Origin: Streptomyces xylophagus
Lineage (GTDB): Bacteria; Actinomycetota; Actinomycetes; Streptomycetales; Streptomycetaceae
DNA length: 64,000 nucleotides
Assembly: GCF_000716435.1 (NCBI RefSeq)
Contig: NZ_JNWO01000008.1
Coordinates: forward strand, 310,001-374,000
Direction: 5' to 3'
The notes beneath the pieces are model-generated. The model worked only from the letters and a program-made list of their open reading frames with translations. It did not search any database and had not been told where the DNA came from. The translations under genes and the position numbers were made by a program. Shown piece by piece: positions 44,416 to 51,917 of this stretch (its first letter is position 1; each line of letters starts with the position of its first letter).

Positions 44416-45026
44416 GCGCGGCGGCGACGGGCACGGTCGACCGCAGACCCAAGCAGGACCGCAGCCGGGCCACCCGGCAGCGCCTCCTGGAAGCCGCCGT
44501 GTCCTGCCTCGCCGAACACGGCTGGGCGGGCTCCACGGTCTCCGTCGTCGCCGAACGCGCCGGCGTCTCCCGAGGCGCCGCCCAACACCACTTCCCCACC
44601 CGCGAGGACCTCTTCACGGCGGCGGTCGAGTACGTCGCGGAGGAACGCTCCACGGCCCTCCGGGCCCTGTTCCCGGAGGGCGCCGAAGACCACCGCGTCG
44701 TGGTCGAGGCCCTGGTCGACCTCTACACGGGCCCCCTGTTCCGAGCCGCTCTCCACCTCTGGGTAGCCGCCTCCAACGAGGAGCAACTCCGCCCCCGGGT
44801 AACGGAGTTGGAGGCCCGCGTAGGCAGAGAGACCCACCGCATCGCGGTGGATCTGCTGGGTGCGGACGAGTCGAGACCGGGCGTACGAGAAACGGTCCAG
44901 GGCCTCCTGGACATGGCGAGGGGCTTGGGCCTGGCCAACCTGCTCACGGACGACAGGGGCAGGCGGGAGAGGGTGGTAGCCCAATGGGCAGCACTTCTGG
45001 AGCACGCCTTGGGGCGAGGCTTTTAG
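44412..45026 (+). CDS. TetR-family regulator of the catabolic operon
   Basis: The 204-residue protein (GTG 44412 inside the previous stop; GTG 44403 also possible) has a TetR helix-turn-helix (TRQRLLEAAVSCLAEHGWAG, then ERAGVSRGAAQHHFPTRED). As the last gene of the operon it probably provides feedback control, with an acyl-CoA intermediate as the likely ligand. A dispersed repeat copy starts at its stop codon. Confidence 0.86.
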   Translation: MSAAATGTVDRRPKQDRSRATRQRLLEAAVSCLAEHGWAGSTVSVVAERAGVSRGAAQHHFPTREDLFTAAVEYVAEERSTALRALFPEGAEDHRVVVEALVDLYTGPLFRAALHLWVAASNEEQLRPRVTELEARVGRETHRIAVDLLGADESRPGVRETVQGLLDMARGLGLANLLTDDRGRRERVVAQWAALLEHALGRGF

Positions 45027-45054
45027 GGGCGCGGGGAACTGCGCGACCAGCCAC
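45026..45054 (+). repeat. Dispersed intergenic repeat, copy 3 of 5
   Basis: GGGGCGCGGGGAACTGCGCG then ACCAGCCAC, identical over 29 bases to copy 2. It begins in the last base of the TetR stop codon and lies between this gene and the convergent citrate synthase gene. Confidence 0.85.
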
Positions 45055-45092
45055 AACGCACCCGCACCCGCCCACGCACCTCAAGCCTCTCC

Positions 45093-46193
45093 TCAGTGGG
45101 CGATATCCCCAAACCCCTCGATCGACTCAGGCCCCCGCACGGCAGGCCCCACATACCGAGCAGAAGGCCGCACAAGCCTCCCCGTCCGCTTCTGCTCAAG
45201 AATGTGCGCCGACCACCCCGCAGTCCGCGCACACGTGAACATCGAAGTGAACATGTGCGCCGGCACCTCCGCGAAGTCCAGCACGATCGCCGCCCAGAAC
45301 TCGACGTTGGTCGCCAGCACCCGATCAGGACGACGAGCGTGCAACTCGGCCAGCGCCGCCTTCTCCAACGCCTCCGCGATCTCGAACCGAGGCGCCCCCA
45401 ACTCCCGAGCCGTCCGCCGCAACACCCGAGCCCGAGGATCCTCGGCCCGATACACCCGGTGCCCGAACCCCATCAACCGCTCACCCTTGTCGAGCGCCTG
45501 CTTGACGTACGCCTCCGCATCCCCCGTCCGCTCGATCTCCTCGATCATCCCGAGCACACGAGACGGCGCACCCCCATGCAGAGGCCCGGACATCGCGCCC
45601 ACGGCCCCGGACAGCGCGGCAGCAACATCGGCCCCGGTAGAAGCGATAACCCGAGCCGTAAACGTAGACGCGTTCATGCCGTGCTCGGCCGCGGACGTCC
45701 AATACGCATCCACCGCGGCGACATGCTTCGGATCGGGCTCACCCCGCCACCGGATCATGAACCGCTCGACAACGGACTGCGCCTTGTCGATCTCGCGCTG
45801 CGGCACCATCGCGTTCCCCTGCCCGCGCGCGGACTGGGCGACGTACGACAGAGCCATGACGGCGGCACGGGCGAGGTCGTCGCGGGCCTGCTCCTCGTCG
45901 ATGTCGAGGAGCGGCTTGAGGCCCCACACGGGCGCGAGCATGGCCAGCGCGGACTGTACATCGACGCGGATGTCACCGGAGTGCACCGGGATCGGGAACG
46001 GCTCGGCGGGCGGCAGTCCGGGGTTGAAGGCGCCGTCGACGAGCAGTCCCCAGACGTTGCCGAACGAGACGTGACCGACCAGATCCTCGATGTCGACGCC
46101 CCGGTACCGCAGGGCGCCGCCTTCCTTGTCCGGTTCGGCGATCTCCGTCTCGAACGCGATGATTCCTTCGAGACCGGGTACGAAGTCGGACAT
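45093..46193 (-). CDS. Citrate synthase family protein
   Basis: The 366-residue protein begins MSDFVPGLEGIIAFETEIAE and has the catalytic regions LHGGAPSRVLGMIEEI, MGFGHRVYRAEDPRA and the late EFWAAIVLDFAEVP. It condenses acetyl-CoA with oxaloacetate, or with another 2-oxo acid if it is a 2-methylcitrate-type member; sequence alone does not decide. ATG 46193 has GAGGAG seven bases upstream. It is divergent from pdxH with a 156 bp promoter region. Confidence 0.9.
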   Translation of the reverse strand: MSDFVPGLEGIIAFETEIAEPDKEGGALRYRGVDIEDLVGHVSFGNVWGLLVDGAFNPGLPPAEPFPIPVHSGDIRVDVQSALAMLAPVWGLKPLLDIDEEQARDDLARAAVMALSYVAQSARGQGNAMVPQREIDKAQSVVERFMIRWRGEPDPKHVAAVDAYWTSAAEHGMNASTFTARVIASTGADVAAALSGAVGAMSGPLHGGAPSRVLGMIEEIERTGDAEAYVKQALDKGERLMGFGHRVYRAEDPRARVLRRTARELGAPRFEIAEALEKAALAELHARRPDRVLATNVEFWAAIVLDFAEVPAHMFTSMFTCARTAGWSAHILEQKRTGRLVRPSARYVGPAVRGPESIEGFGDIAH

Positions 46194-46349
46194 CAGGCGG
46201 CTCCTCATGCTGTGGCTCCACGGTCACTCGCGGGACTCGCGGGCCGAAGATAGAGACATCAGCACCATAACGCCGAGTGCCATCCGGGGGGAGGGCCTGC
46301 GGCACTGAGTGCCACCCGAACTCGTGGCCGCGCACGGTCGTACGGCAAG

Positions 46350-47069
46350 ATGACCGCCGTGACCGACCGCGATCCCACCGCCGGTGAAGCCACCGCCCGC
46401 GATACCGCCGCCCGTGATCTACGCCTCGACCCCGCCGCGATGCGCAAGCAGTACCGCGTGGCGGGCCTCGACGAGCACGACCTGGCGGCCGACCCCATGG
46501 CACAGTTCGGCCGCTGGTTCGAGGAGGCGGTGGTCCAGGAGCTGGTCTACGAGCCGAACGCCATGGTCGTCTCCACCGCCGACGCCGAGGGCCGCCCCAG
46601 CTCCCGCACGGTCCTCATGAAGCATTACGACGACCAGGGCTTCGTCTTCTACACGAACTACGACTCCCGCAAGGCCCGCGAACTGGGCACCAACCCGTAC
46701 GTCTCGCTGCTCTTCCCCTGGCACCCGATGGCCCGCCAGGTCCTGGTCACCGGCACCGCCCGCCGCACCGGCCGCGACGAGACCGCCGCGTACTTCCGCA
46801 CCCGCCCGCACGGCTCCCAACTCGGCGCGTGGGCGAGCACCCAGTCGTCGGTGATCCACTCCCGCACCGAACTGGAGTCGTCGTACGCCGACCTGCTCGC
46901 CCGCTACCCGGAGGGCGAACAGGTCCCGGTCCCCCCGCACTGGGGCGGCTTCCGCATCGCCCCCCGGACGGTCGAGTTCTGGCAGGGCCGCGAGAACCGC
47001 CTCCACGACCGCCTCCGCTACGTCGCCGAGCCGGACGGGACCTGGCGGGTGGAGCGGCTGAGCCCCTAA
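46350..47069 (+). CDS. pdxH: Pyridoxamine 5'-phosphate oxidase
   Basis: The 239-residue protein has the PNPOx FMN-binding and catalytic segments: [40 protein letters not shown], and the C-terminal [20 protein letters not shown] with RLHDRLRY. It makes pyridoxal 5'-phosphate from pyridoxamine or pyridoxine phosphate using FMN and oxygen. The N-terminal 35 residues are an Ala/Thr-rich extension. A large hairpin lies about 20 bases beyond its stop. Confidence 0.94.
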   Translation: MTAVTDRDPTAGEATARDTAARDLRLDPAAMRKQYRVAGLDEHDLAADPMAQFGRWFEEAVVQELVYEPNAMVVSTADAEGRPSSRTVLMKHYDDQGFVFYTNYDSRKARELGTNPYVSLLFPWHPMARQVLVTGTARRTGRDETAAYFRTRPHGSQLGAWASTQSSVIHSRTELESSYADLLARYPEGEQVPVPPHWGGFRIAPRTVEFWQGRENRLHDRLRYVAEPDGTWRVERLSP

Positions 47070-47087
47070 CAGGCATGTCTTACGGCA

Positions 47088-47180
47088 AACGCAGGCGACC
47101 CGCGAGCTCAGGTCCCTCCACCTCACGGCGGGGGAGCCGGCCGGACGTACCGGCGAGCTCGCGGGTCGGGTGACTGCGTT
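47088..47180. terminator. Large branched hairpin between pdxH and the tiny unit
   Basis: CGACCCGCGAGCTC (47096-47109) pairs perfectly with GAGCTCGCGGGTCG (47155-47168). Beyond a small internal loop AACGCA (47088-47093) pairs with TGCGTT (47175-47180). Inside are a CTCC/GGAG stem and a GCCGG/CCGGC stem, so the element can form a three-way junction. It can end transcription of pdxH (plus) and of the small minus-strand unit, but it is more elaborate than a normal terminator. Confidence 0.6.
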
Positions 47181-47248
47181 GGGTTAGGCCGGTTGCGCGC
47201 AACTCACACACGCTGGTCCGGCGCCGAACCGAGTACGACGGCGGGCCA

Positions 47249-47287
47249 CTAGCCCGCAGCCACCTCGTACGTCCGGGTTTCACTCAT
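47249..47287 (-). CDS. 12-codon ORF with an anti-16S-like Shine-Dalgarno
   Basis: The minus strand reads GAAAGGAGGTGATC (47307-47294), complementary to the 16S rRNA 3' end, then six bases and ATG at 47287. The frame encodes MSETRTYEVAAG and stops at TAG. The stop codon sits in the loop of a GCGGGC/GCCCGC hairpin. Without the stop the frame would run 14 more codons to TGA. A consensus promoter lies just upstream. It may be a leader peptide, a short signalling peptide or a regulatory RNA. A 67-codon frame starting at GTG 47283 overlaps it and is a weaker alternative. Confidence 0.5.
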   Translation of the reverse strand: MSETRTYEVAAG

Positions 47288-47320
47288 GTACCCGATCACC
47301 TCCTTTCCTACGTAAGCCAC

Positions 47321-47349
47321 ACCCTAAGAAGCCCTCGGTCATCGATCAA
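47321..47349 (-). promoter_or_regulatory. Consensus vegetative promoter of the tiny unit
   Basis: On the minus strand TTGATC (47349-47344) and TAGGGT (47326-47321) are separated by exactly 17 bp, matching the Streptomyces HrdB consensus TTGACN-N17/18-TAGNNT at nearly every position. The -35 box contains the TGA stop codon of iscB. Transcription would start near 47314, about 27 bases before the 12-codon ORF. Confidence 0.6.
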
Positions 47350-49004
47350 CCGCTTTTCCCGGCTGTTGACCGTGATGGCTCCGGCCTGCTGCCGTACCCG
47401 TATCCGTCGCCCCGCTGGAGAAGCCGCAGATTCCGGTGAGAGACGTTGATGCGGCCTCCCGACGTCGTCAGGCTGTGCTGCCCCCTGGCCCGGACAGCGA
47501 TGCGGCCGGTCCAGGTGCCCGCCCACTTGCCGGAGGGCACCGTGGCCCGTACGAGATCGCCGGTGACGTACCCGAAGTGCTGCTTGGCACGAGCCCGGTG
47601 AAGCCGCGGAAAGCCGAACCGATCCGGAGTCGTACGGGCGTAGGAGCCGCGTCCGGCGGCCTTGGCCACGAGCACCTGCCCGGGATGGCGCACGATGGCG
47701 TCGCCGCGCTCGTGACGCAGGCGGCCGACGGACAGCGCGTCGAGGGTGTGCGTCTTCGCGAGCCCCATGGCCTCGCGGTTCCCCTTGGTAAGTCCGCCTG
47801 ACCAGGCGTGTACGGGCCTACCGAGGGTGCCCAGCGCCTCGGTGAGACGCCAACGGGTCGCGTTCATGGCGGCGGCGTCACGGAGTGGTGCCCTGGCCTG
47901 TTCGAGGATTTTCGCGAGGCGGTCGGGCCGGTCGGCGAGGAAGGTGTCGACCGGGGTGCTGCCTTTGGCCTCGTTGCAGGGGACGCAGGCGAGGACGAGG
48001 TTCGAGACGCGGTCGGAGCCTCCTCGGCTGCGGGGGCTGAGGTGCTCGATGTTCAGAGGTACGCCAGTGGCGTCGCAGTAGGCGCAGGCACTGTTCCACT
48101 TGGTGTGGAGGTAGGCACGGACGGTGGTTCCGGCGAGCGCGCCCTGCCCGTGCTCGGTTCCTGAGAGCCGTCTCCCCGAACTCATGGAATGGGTGTCGAA
48201 CGCGACGCGTTCGACGTGGACTTCGGTGACGGGTGCGTAGCGGCACAGGCGGGTTGCCAGGGACAGGGTGGTGTCGACCCGGTGACGCAGGGAGGGCGGC
48301 AACCAACCTGCGGGACGGGGGCGGTTGTTCGAACGTGGCGCTCGGTAACGGCAGTTGGCCGAGCGGCGTCTGCGCCGGTAACCGGCGCGTCGCCGCATGC
48401 ACATGCGGATCTGATCGCCGCGGTGCTGGAGTTCGATCGAGATCAGCCCGCGTCTCACGGTGACGTGGGTGCCCTGTTCGTCGGCTTCCTGCTTCTCGTC
48501 GGTGAGGGCGAGACCCGTGCCCTTTGAGCCGGGGTCGATGCGTAATTGCACTCCGTCGACCACTGAGTCGGCGAGCGTGCGGTCTCTCAGCCGGATGGTG
48601 AACGGCACCTGCCGGGCGACCACGGCCCGCCCCTTTCCCAGGAGTTCGCGGGCACGGGCCGGATGACAGGGCATGAGAGGCCGTCCGTCCTTGGCGAGCA
48701 CGAAGACTCTGCTCGCGCCGACCCCGCCTGTGTACGACGGGTGGTGTGCGGGAGCGTCACCGCTCCGGTTCTCTGCCGCCTGCGCCGCCGTGGCAGCGCT
48801 TTTGGCGTGACGCCGACGGGCACTGGTACCGCGCCCGCCGGTCTCCCCTCGCCCATGTCCCCCGACGGTGCCCCGCGCGATGGCGGGGAGTCCGTGAGCC
48901 GTTTCGTCCCTGCTCCCAGGGGTGTCTGCTCCCACGGATTCCAGAGCAGGCTGCTGAGGAAGCACAGCCTGGTGGGTCTGCTCGCCTGCGGGAAACGTAG
49001 TCAT
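47346..49004 (-). CDS. iscB: IscB RNA-guided HNH/RuvC nuclease (solitary)
   Basis: With ATG 49004 (GGGAGG upstream) the protein has 552 residues. Residues 1-98 are a low-complexity Gly/Ala/Arg/Thr-rich extension. A PLMP domain follows (VFVLAKDGRPLMPCHPARAR), then RuvC-I (RIDPGSKGTGLALT, Asp157), an Arg-rich bridge helix (about 200-240), RuvC-II (EVHVERVAFD, Glu265) and an HNH domain with CAYC, IEHLSPRSRGGSD (His321), Asn335 and CVPC. RuvC-III is THTLDALSVG (His419, Asp422), and a C-terminal domain follows. All expected catalytic residues are present. IscB is the transposon-encoded ancestor of Cas9 and cuts DNA with an omega-RNA. No TnpA lies nearby. Leu154 uses a TTA codon. Confidence 0.92.
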   Translation of the reverse strand: MTTFPAGEQTHQAVLPQQPALESVGADTPGSRDETAHGLPAIARGTVGGHGRGETGGRGTSARRRHAKSAATAAQAAENRSGDAPAHHPSYTGGVGASRVFVLAKDGRPLMPCHPARARELLGKGRAVVARQVPFTIRLRDRTLADSVVDGVQLRIDPGSKGTGLALTDEKQEADEQGTHVTVRRGLISIELQHRGDQIRMCMRRRAGYRRRRRSANCRYRAPRSNNRPRPAGWLPPSLRHRVDTTLSLATRLCRYAPVTEVHVERVAFDTHSMSSGRRLSGTEHGQGALAGTTVRAYLHTKWNSACAYCDATGVPLNIEHLSPRSRGGSDRVSNLVLACVPCNEAKGSTPVDTFLADRPDRLAKILEQARAPLRDAAAMNATRWRLTEALGTLGRPVHAWSGGLTKGNREAMGLAKTHTLDALSVGRLRHERGDAIVRHPGQVLVAKAAGRGSYARTTPDRFGFPRLHRARAKQHFGYVTGDLVRATVPSGKWAGTWTGRIAVRARGQHSLTTSGGRINVSHRNLRLLQRGDGYGYGSRPEPSRSTAGKSG

Positions 49005-49110
49005 CGAGGTACCTCCCTGATCTCCTCGATCGTGATGACTGGGGCTGGCCACTCAGCGTCCGTCCGCCGGGCGGCACGGACTCCGGTCGATGTCCGGGGA
49101 GCGAGTGGCC
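48813..49110 (-). ncRNA. Candidate omega-RNA (HEARO-like) region of iscB
   Basis: IscB omega-RNAs are encoded just 5' of the PLMP-domain coding sequence. Here, on the iscB strand, there is a three-way junction closed by GGCCACTC (49110-49103) and GAGTGGCC (49054-49047). It holds a CTCC/GGAG hairpin and a GTCCGT-CCGC/GCGG-ACGGAC hairpin. Further hairpins follow inside the N-terminal-extension coding region at 48926-48949 (CTGCTC/GAGCAG), 48871-48888 (CCCCGC/GCGGGG) and 48813-48841 (CCGACGGGC/GCCCGCCGG). The extent and ends are inferred. The guide would lie upstream of about 49110. Confidence 0.45.
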
Positions 49111-49302
49111 TCCTTTCCGAAGTGTGCGGTCGACGCTAGGGACGGAGATCTGCCCTGGGGGAGTGATCCAACAGAAGTCGCCCCTTCGTGCGAACAGATC
49201 GAATTGGTCGAACGCGCAGCCGATCTTTCTGCTATCCAGAGGCGGGGCGCGGCTTCGAGCTGCGCCGGATCGAGGCGCACGCGCGCGACGGAGGGGTGAG
49301 CG

Positions 49303-49743
49303 GTGACCGAGCTTCGTATCGAGCCGGTGGCGGACGAGACCGGACTCCGGGACTGGCGCCACGTCCACAACCTGATCGTGCCGCCCGCCGCGATGTCTCT
49401 CGACGAGGTGCGGGAGCGGAGCGGCCGGAATCGGCTGGAGAACGCGTACCTGGGGGACACGCTCGTGGGCTGTTCCACCGTCCGTCCGCCGCAGGGCGAG
49501 GACGCGGTGGCGACCGTCATCGCGCGCGTGCTGCCCGAGTTCCGGCGGCGGGGGTACGGAGTGGCCCTCTACGAAAACGGCCTCACGCGTGCGCGTGCGC
49601 TCGGTGCCGGGGGGATCGAGACCGTCGTGCTGGCCGCCAACGCGGACGGGGTGCGGTTCGCCGAGGCGCGGGGGTTCGTCGAGACCGAGCGGTATGTGCT
49701 GGACGGGGAGACCGACCTGTGGATCACGTTGCGGCTGGCGTAG
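49303..49743 (+). CDS. GNAT-family N-acetyltransferase
   Basis: The 146-residue protein has the acetyl-CoA loop VLPEFRRRGYGVALYENGLT (R/Q-x-x-G-x-G/A) and the C-terminal VLAANADGVRFAEARGF of GNAT enzymes. The acceptor is unknown. GTG 49303 is preceded by GGAGGGG. The 49005-49302 stretch upstream holds the iscB 5' region and the GNAT promoter. Its 3' end overlaps the convergent nucleotidyltransferase gene by 20 bp. Confidence 0.84.
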   Translation: MTELRIEPVADETGLRDWRHVHNLIVPPAAMSLDEVRERSGRNRLENAYLGDTLVGCSTVRPPQGEDAVATVIARVLPEFRRRGYGVALYENGLTRARALGAGGIETVVLAANADGVRFAEARGFVETERYVLDGETDLWITLRLA

Positions 49744-50332
49744 GCCACGGCAGGACCGTCAGCTCCGGCCAGGCCTCCTGCCAGCGGGCCGCCTTCGTCT
49801 CGTAGACCTCTCGGGGTGCCTGGACCGGGTTCGGCCGTACGACCAGGTTGAAGACGTCGGACAGCCCGTGCGGGGCGTACACGCGCCAACTGCCGTCCTC
49901 CTTCAGGCGGATGGCCAGGCAGCATGTCGTCGCCGCGAAGGAGTCGACCGCGGACTCGACGGAGTCGTACGGCGCGCACGGGACGCCGAACTTCTGCTCG
50001 TACCAGAGGTGGACCCGGGCCTCGTTGCGGATCTCGACCTCGGCGGGCAGGCCCGCGTACGCCTCCCGGCCTGCCCGGATCGCCGTGTCCTCCGCCTCCC
50101 AGGACAGGTCCGAGTCGTCGTAGTAGAAGACGTCGTAGTCCTTGATGGCGTGTGTCGGGGGACGGCCCGTGACCGTGTTCCAGATGGTTTGGAAGAGGCA
50201 GCCCGCGGTCAGGTACCAGTTCGGGAGGCCGAGGGTCGCGGTGCGGGCCAGGACCGCCAGGAGGGTCTCGTTGCGGGACAACGTCGTCCGTAGCGCGGTG
50301 AGTTGTTCGTCGAGGGGGAGGCGGGCGAGCAT
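49724..50332 (-). CDS. Nucleotidyltransferase-like protein (NTP_transf_6 / DUF925)
   Basis: The 202-residue protein has the segment NWYLTAGCLFQTIWNTVTGR followed by IKDYDVFYYDDSDLSWEAED, in which the DYD and DD residues are the metal-binding acidic pair of this nucleotidyltransferase family. The middle and end (SVESAVDSFAATTCCLAIRL) also match. The target of nucleotidyl transfer is unknown. It starts at ATG 50332 and is divergent from the PAS protein gene. Confidence 0.82.
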   Translation of the reverse strand: MLARLPLDEQLTALRTTLSRNETLLAVLARTATLGLPNWYLTAGCLFQTIWNTVTGRPPTHAIKDYDVFYYDDSDLSWEAEDTAIRAGREAYAGLPAEVEIRNEARVHLWYEQKFGVPCAPYDSVESAVDSFAATTCCLAIRLKEDGSWRVYAPHGLSDVFNLVVRPNPVQAPREVYETKAARWQEAWPELTVLPWPTPAAT

Positions 50333-50434
50333 CGGTCGAGTGTGCCGGTGCTCAGGTCGGCGTCGTACAACGATTCCTTCAATCTTGCGGGAACTCAGTG
50401 TGTGCTGCGTCACGTTCGAGTTGAATGAGGGGGA

Positions 50435-51910
50435 GTGAGTGAACCGACGCGTCGTGTCCGCGGACGCAGCCTGCAGGGGGTCCAGGTGAGTGCTTCCCGG
50501 CGTAGTGGGACCACCGACGAGTTGGGTCCCGACGAGCCCGAGCGGGACGGTGGGCCCGAAGGGGTCGGCGGGTCCGATCTGTTGGCCGCGTTGTTGGACG
50601 GGATGGACGCGGCACTGTGTGCCTTCGACGCGGACGGGGTGCTGACCCACTGGAACCGTGAGGCGGAGCGCATCCTCGGCTGGACCGCGGCCGAGGCCGT
50701 GGGGCGGCAGGGGCTGGCCGGGTGGGCCGTGCGGAGCGCGGACGCCGAGGAGGTCGAGGGGCGGCTCATGTCCGCCATGCAGGCGCCCGGGCGGCAGGTC
50801 AATGAGTTCGCCCTTCTTACGAAGGATGGCGGACGGGTGCTTGTGCGGACCCAGTCCGCCGCCGTGCGCGGGCCCGACGGGAAGCCCGCCGGGGTCTACT
50901 GCGCCTTCAGTGAAGTGCATGCCCAGATCGACCTGGAGCGGTCGATCGCCTTGAGTGAGGCCCTCTTTGAGGATGCCTCCTGGGGTGTTGTGCTTGTCGA
51001 TGCCGATCTGCGGCCCGCTGTCGTCAACTCGCATGCCGCGCGTGCGCTCGGTACCGGGCGCACCTCCGTCCTGGGGCGGCCCCTCGGGGAGCTGCTCGCC
51101 CAAGGTGTCGAGGAGTTGGAGGCCGCGCTCACGCATGTGCTCGCCGAGGGCGCGCCGCCGGCGCCCGCGGAGATCTGGGTGAGCGTACGGACGCCGGAAG
51201 GACATCAGCGGCGCTGCTGGCGGAGCGGCTTCCTGCGGCTGGCCTCGCCGCTCACCGAGGAACCGGTGCCGCTCGGCGTCGGCTGGCTCTTCCAGGACGT
51301 CACCGAGGCCAAGCAGCTCGAGCAGGAGGCCTCGCTGCTGCGCTTCCGCGCCCAGCAACTGCACCGCGCCGCCCGCGCCGCCGCCGAGTGCGAGGACCCG
51401 CGCGACGCGGCGACCGTCCACCTCGACTTCGCGCTCGCCGGCTTCGCCGACCACGCGATCGTCGACCGGGTCGTGGGTGGATCGTTGAACGACAACGATC
51501 GTGACGGGATGCGTACTACGGGCGTACGGCTCGTCCGGGTCGCCGCCACGCCCACCGGGGCGCCCGGGCCGAGTCTGCTGGCCGGCGCGGCCGGGCTGCC
51601 CGTGCGCTACGGAGAGGGGCATCCCGCCCTCCAGTGCGTCGAACGCGTCGGCTCCGTGCGGGCCAGCATCGGCACCGCCCCGCCCGAGCAGGCACGGGAG
51701 TGGGCCCGGGTCAGGCAGTGGCCCGTGGACGCCGTGCACGCGCTGTGCGCGGTGCTGCGCAGCCGGGGGCGGACGCTGGGGGTCGTGACGTTCCTGCGCG
51801 GGGGCGGACGCAGCCAGTTCGAACGGTCCGACTCGATCTACGCCGAGGACGTGGCCGTACGGATCGCGGCGGCGCTGGACCTGGCCGGGGCCGCCGGGGA
51901 GAAGCAGTAG
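50435..51910 (+). CDS. PAS/GAF sensor protein without an output domain
   Basis: The 491-residue protein has a PAS domain at about 48-160 (AALCAFDADGVLTHWNREAE, RILGWTAAEAVGRQG), a second PAS at about 165-290 (SWGVVLVDADLRPAVVNSHA) and a GAF-like domain at about 305-485. This resembles the sensory half of Streptomyces RsbU-type PP2C phosphatases, but no phosphatase, kinase or cyclase domain follows. It may signal by binding a partner. GTG 50435 has a G-rich stretch just before it. Confidence 0.82.
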   Translation: MSEPTRRVRGRSLQGVQVSASRRSGTTDELGPDEPERDGGPEGVGGSDLLAALLDGMDAALCAFDADGVLTHWNREAERILGWTAAEAVGRQGLAGWAVRSADAEEVEGRLMSAMQAPGRQVNEFALLTKDGGRVLVRTQSAAVRGPDGKPAGVYCAFSEVHAQIDLERSIALSEALFEDASWGVVLVDADLRPAVVNSHAARALGTGRTSVLGRPLGELLAQGVEELEAALTHVLAEGAPPAPAEIWVSVRTPEGHQRRCWRSGFLRLASPLTEEPVPLGVGWLFQDVTEAKQLEQEASLLRFRAQQLHRAARAAAECEDPRDAATVHLDFALAGFADHAIVDRVVGGSLNDNDRDGMRTTGVRLVRVAATPTGAPGPSLLAGAAGLPVRYGEGHPALQCVERVGSVRASIGTAPPEQAREWARVRQWPVDAVHALCAVLRSRGRTLGVVTFLRGGGRSQFERSDSIYAEDVAVRIAAALDLAGAAGEKQ

Positions 51911-51917
51911 CGGCCGC

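Noticed and set aside
46194..46349. Possible shared operator between citrate synthase and pdxH genes
   Set aside because: No convincing palindrome or iterated motif was found in this divergent region.
47080..47283. 67-codon minus-strand frame starting at GTG 47283
   Set aside because: It runs through the large hairpin, has basic random-like composition, and its start is four bases inside the better-placed 12-codon ORF. Kept only as an alternative.
51205..51555. Regular short-word similarity suggesting a repeat array
   Set aside because: The regularity comes from codon bias in the PAS protein gene. No CRISPR-like direct repeats with unique spacers were found anywhere in the window, and no cas genes accompany iscB.
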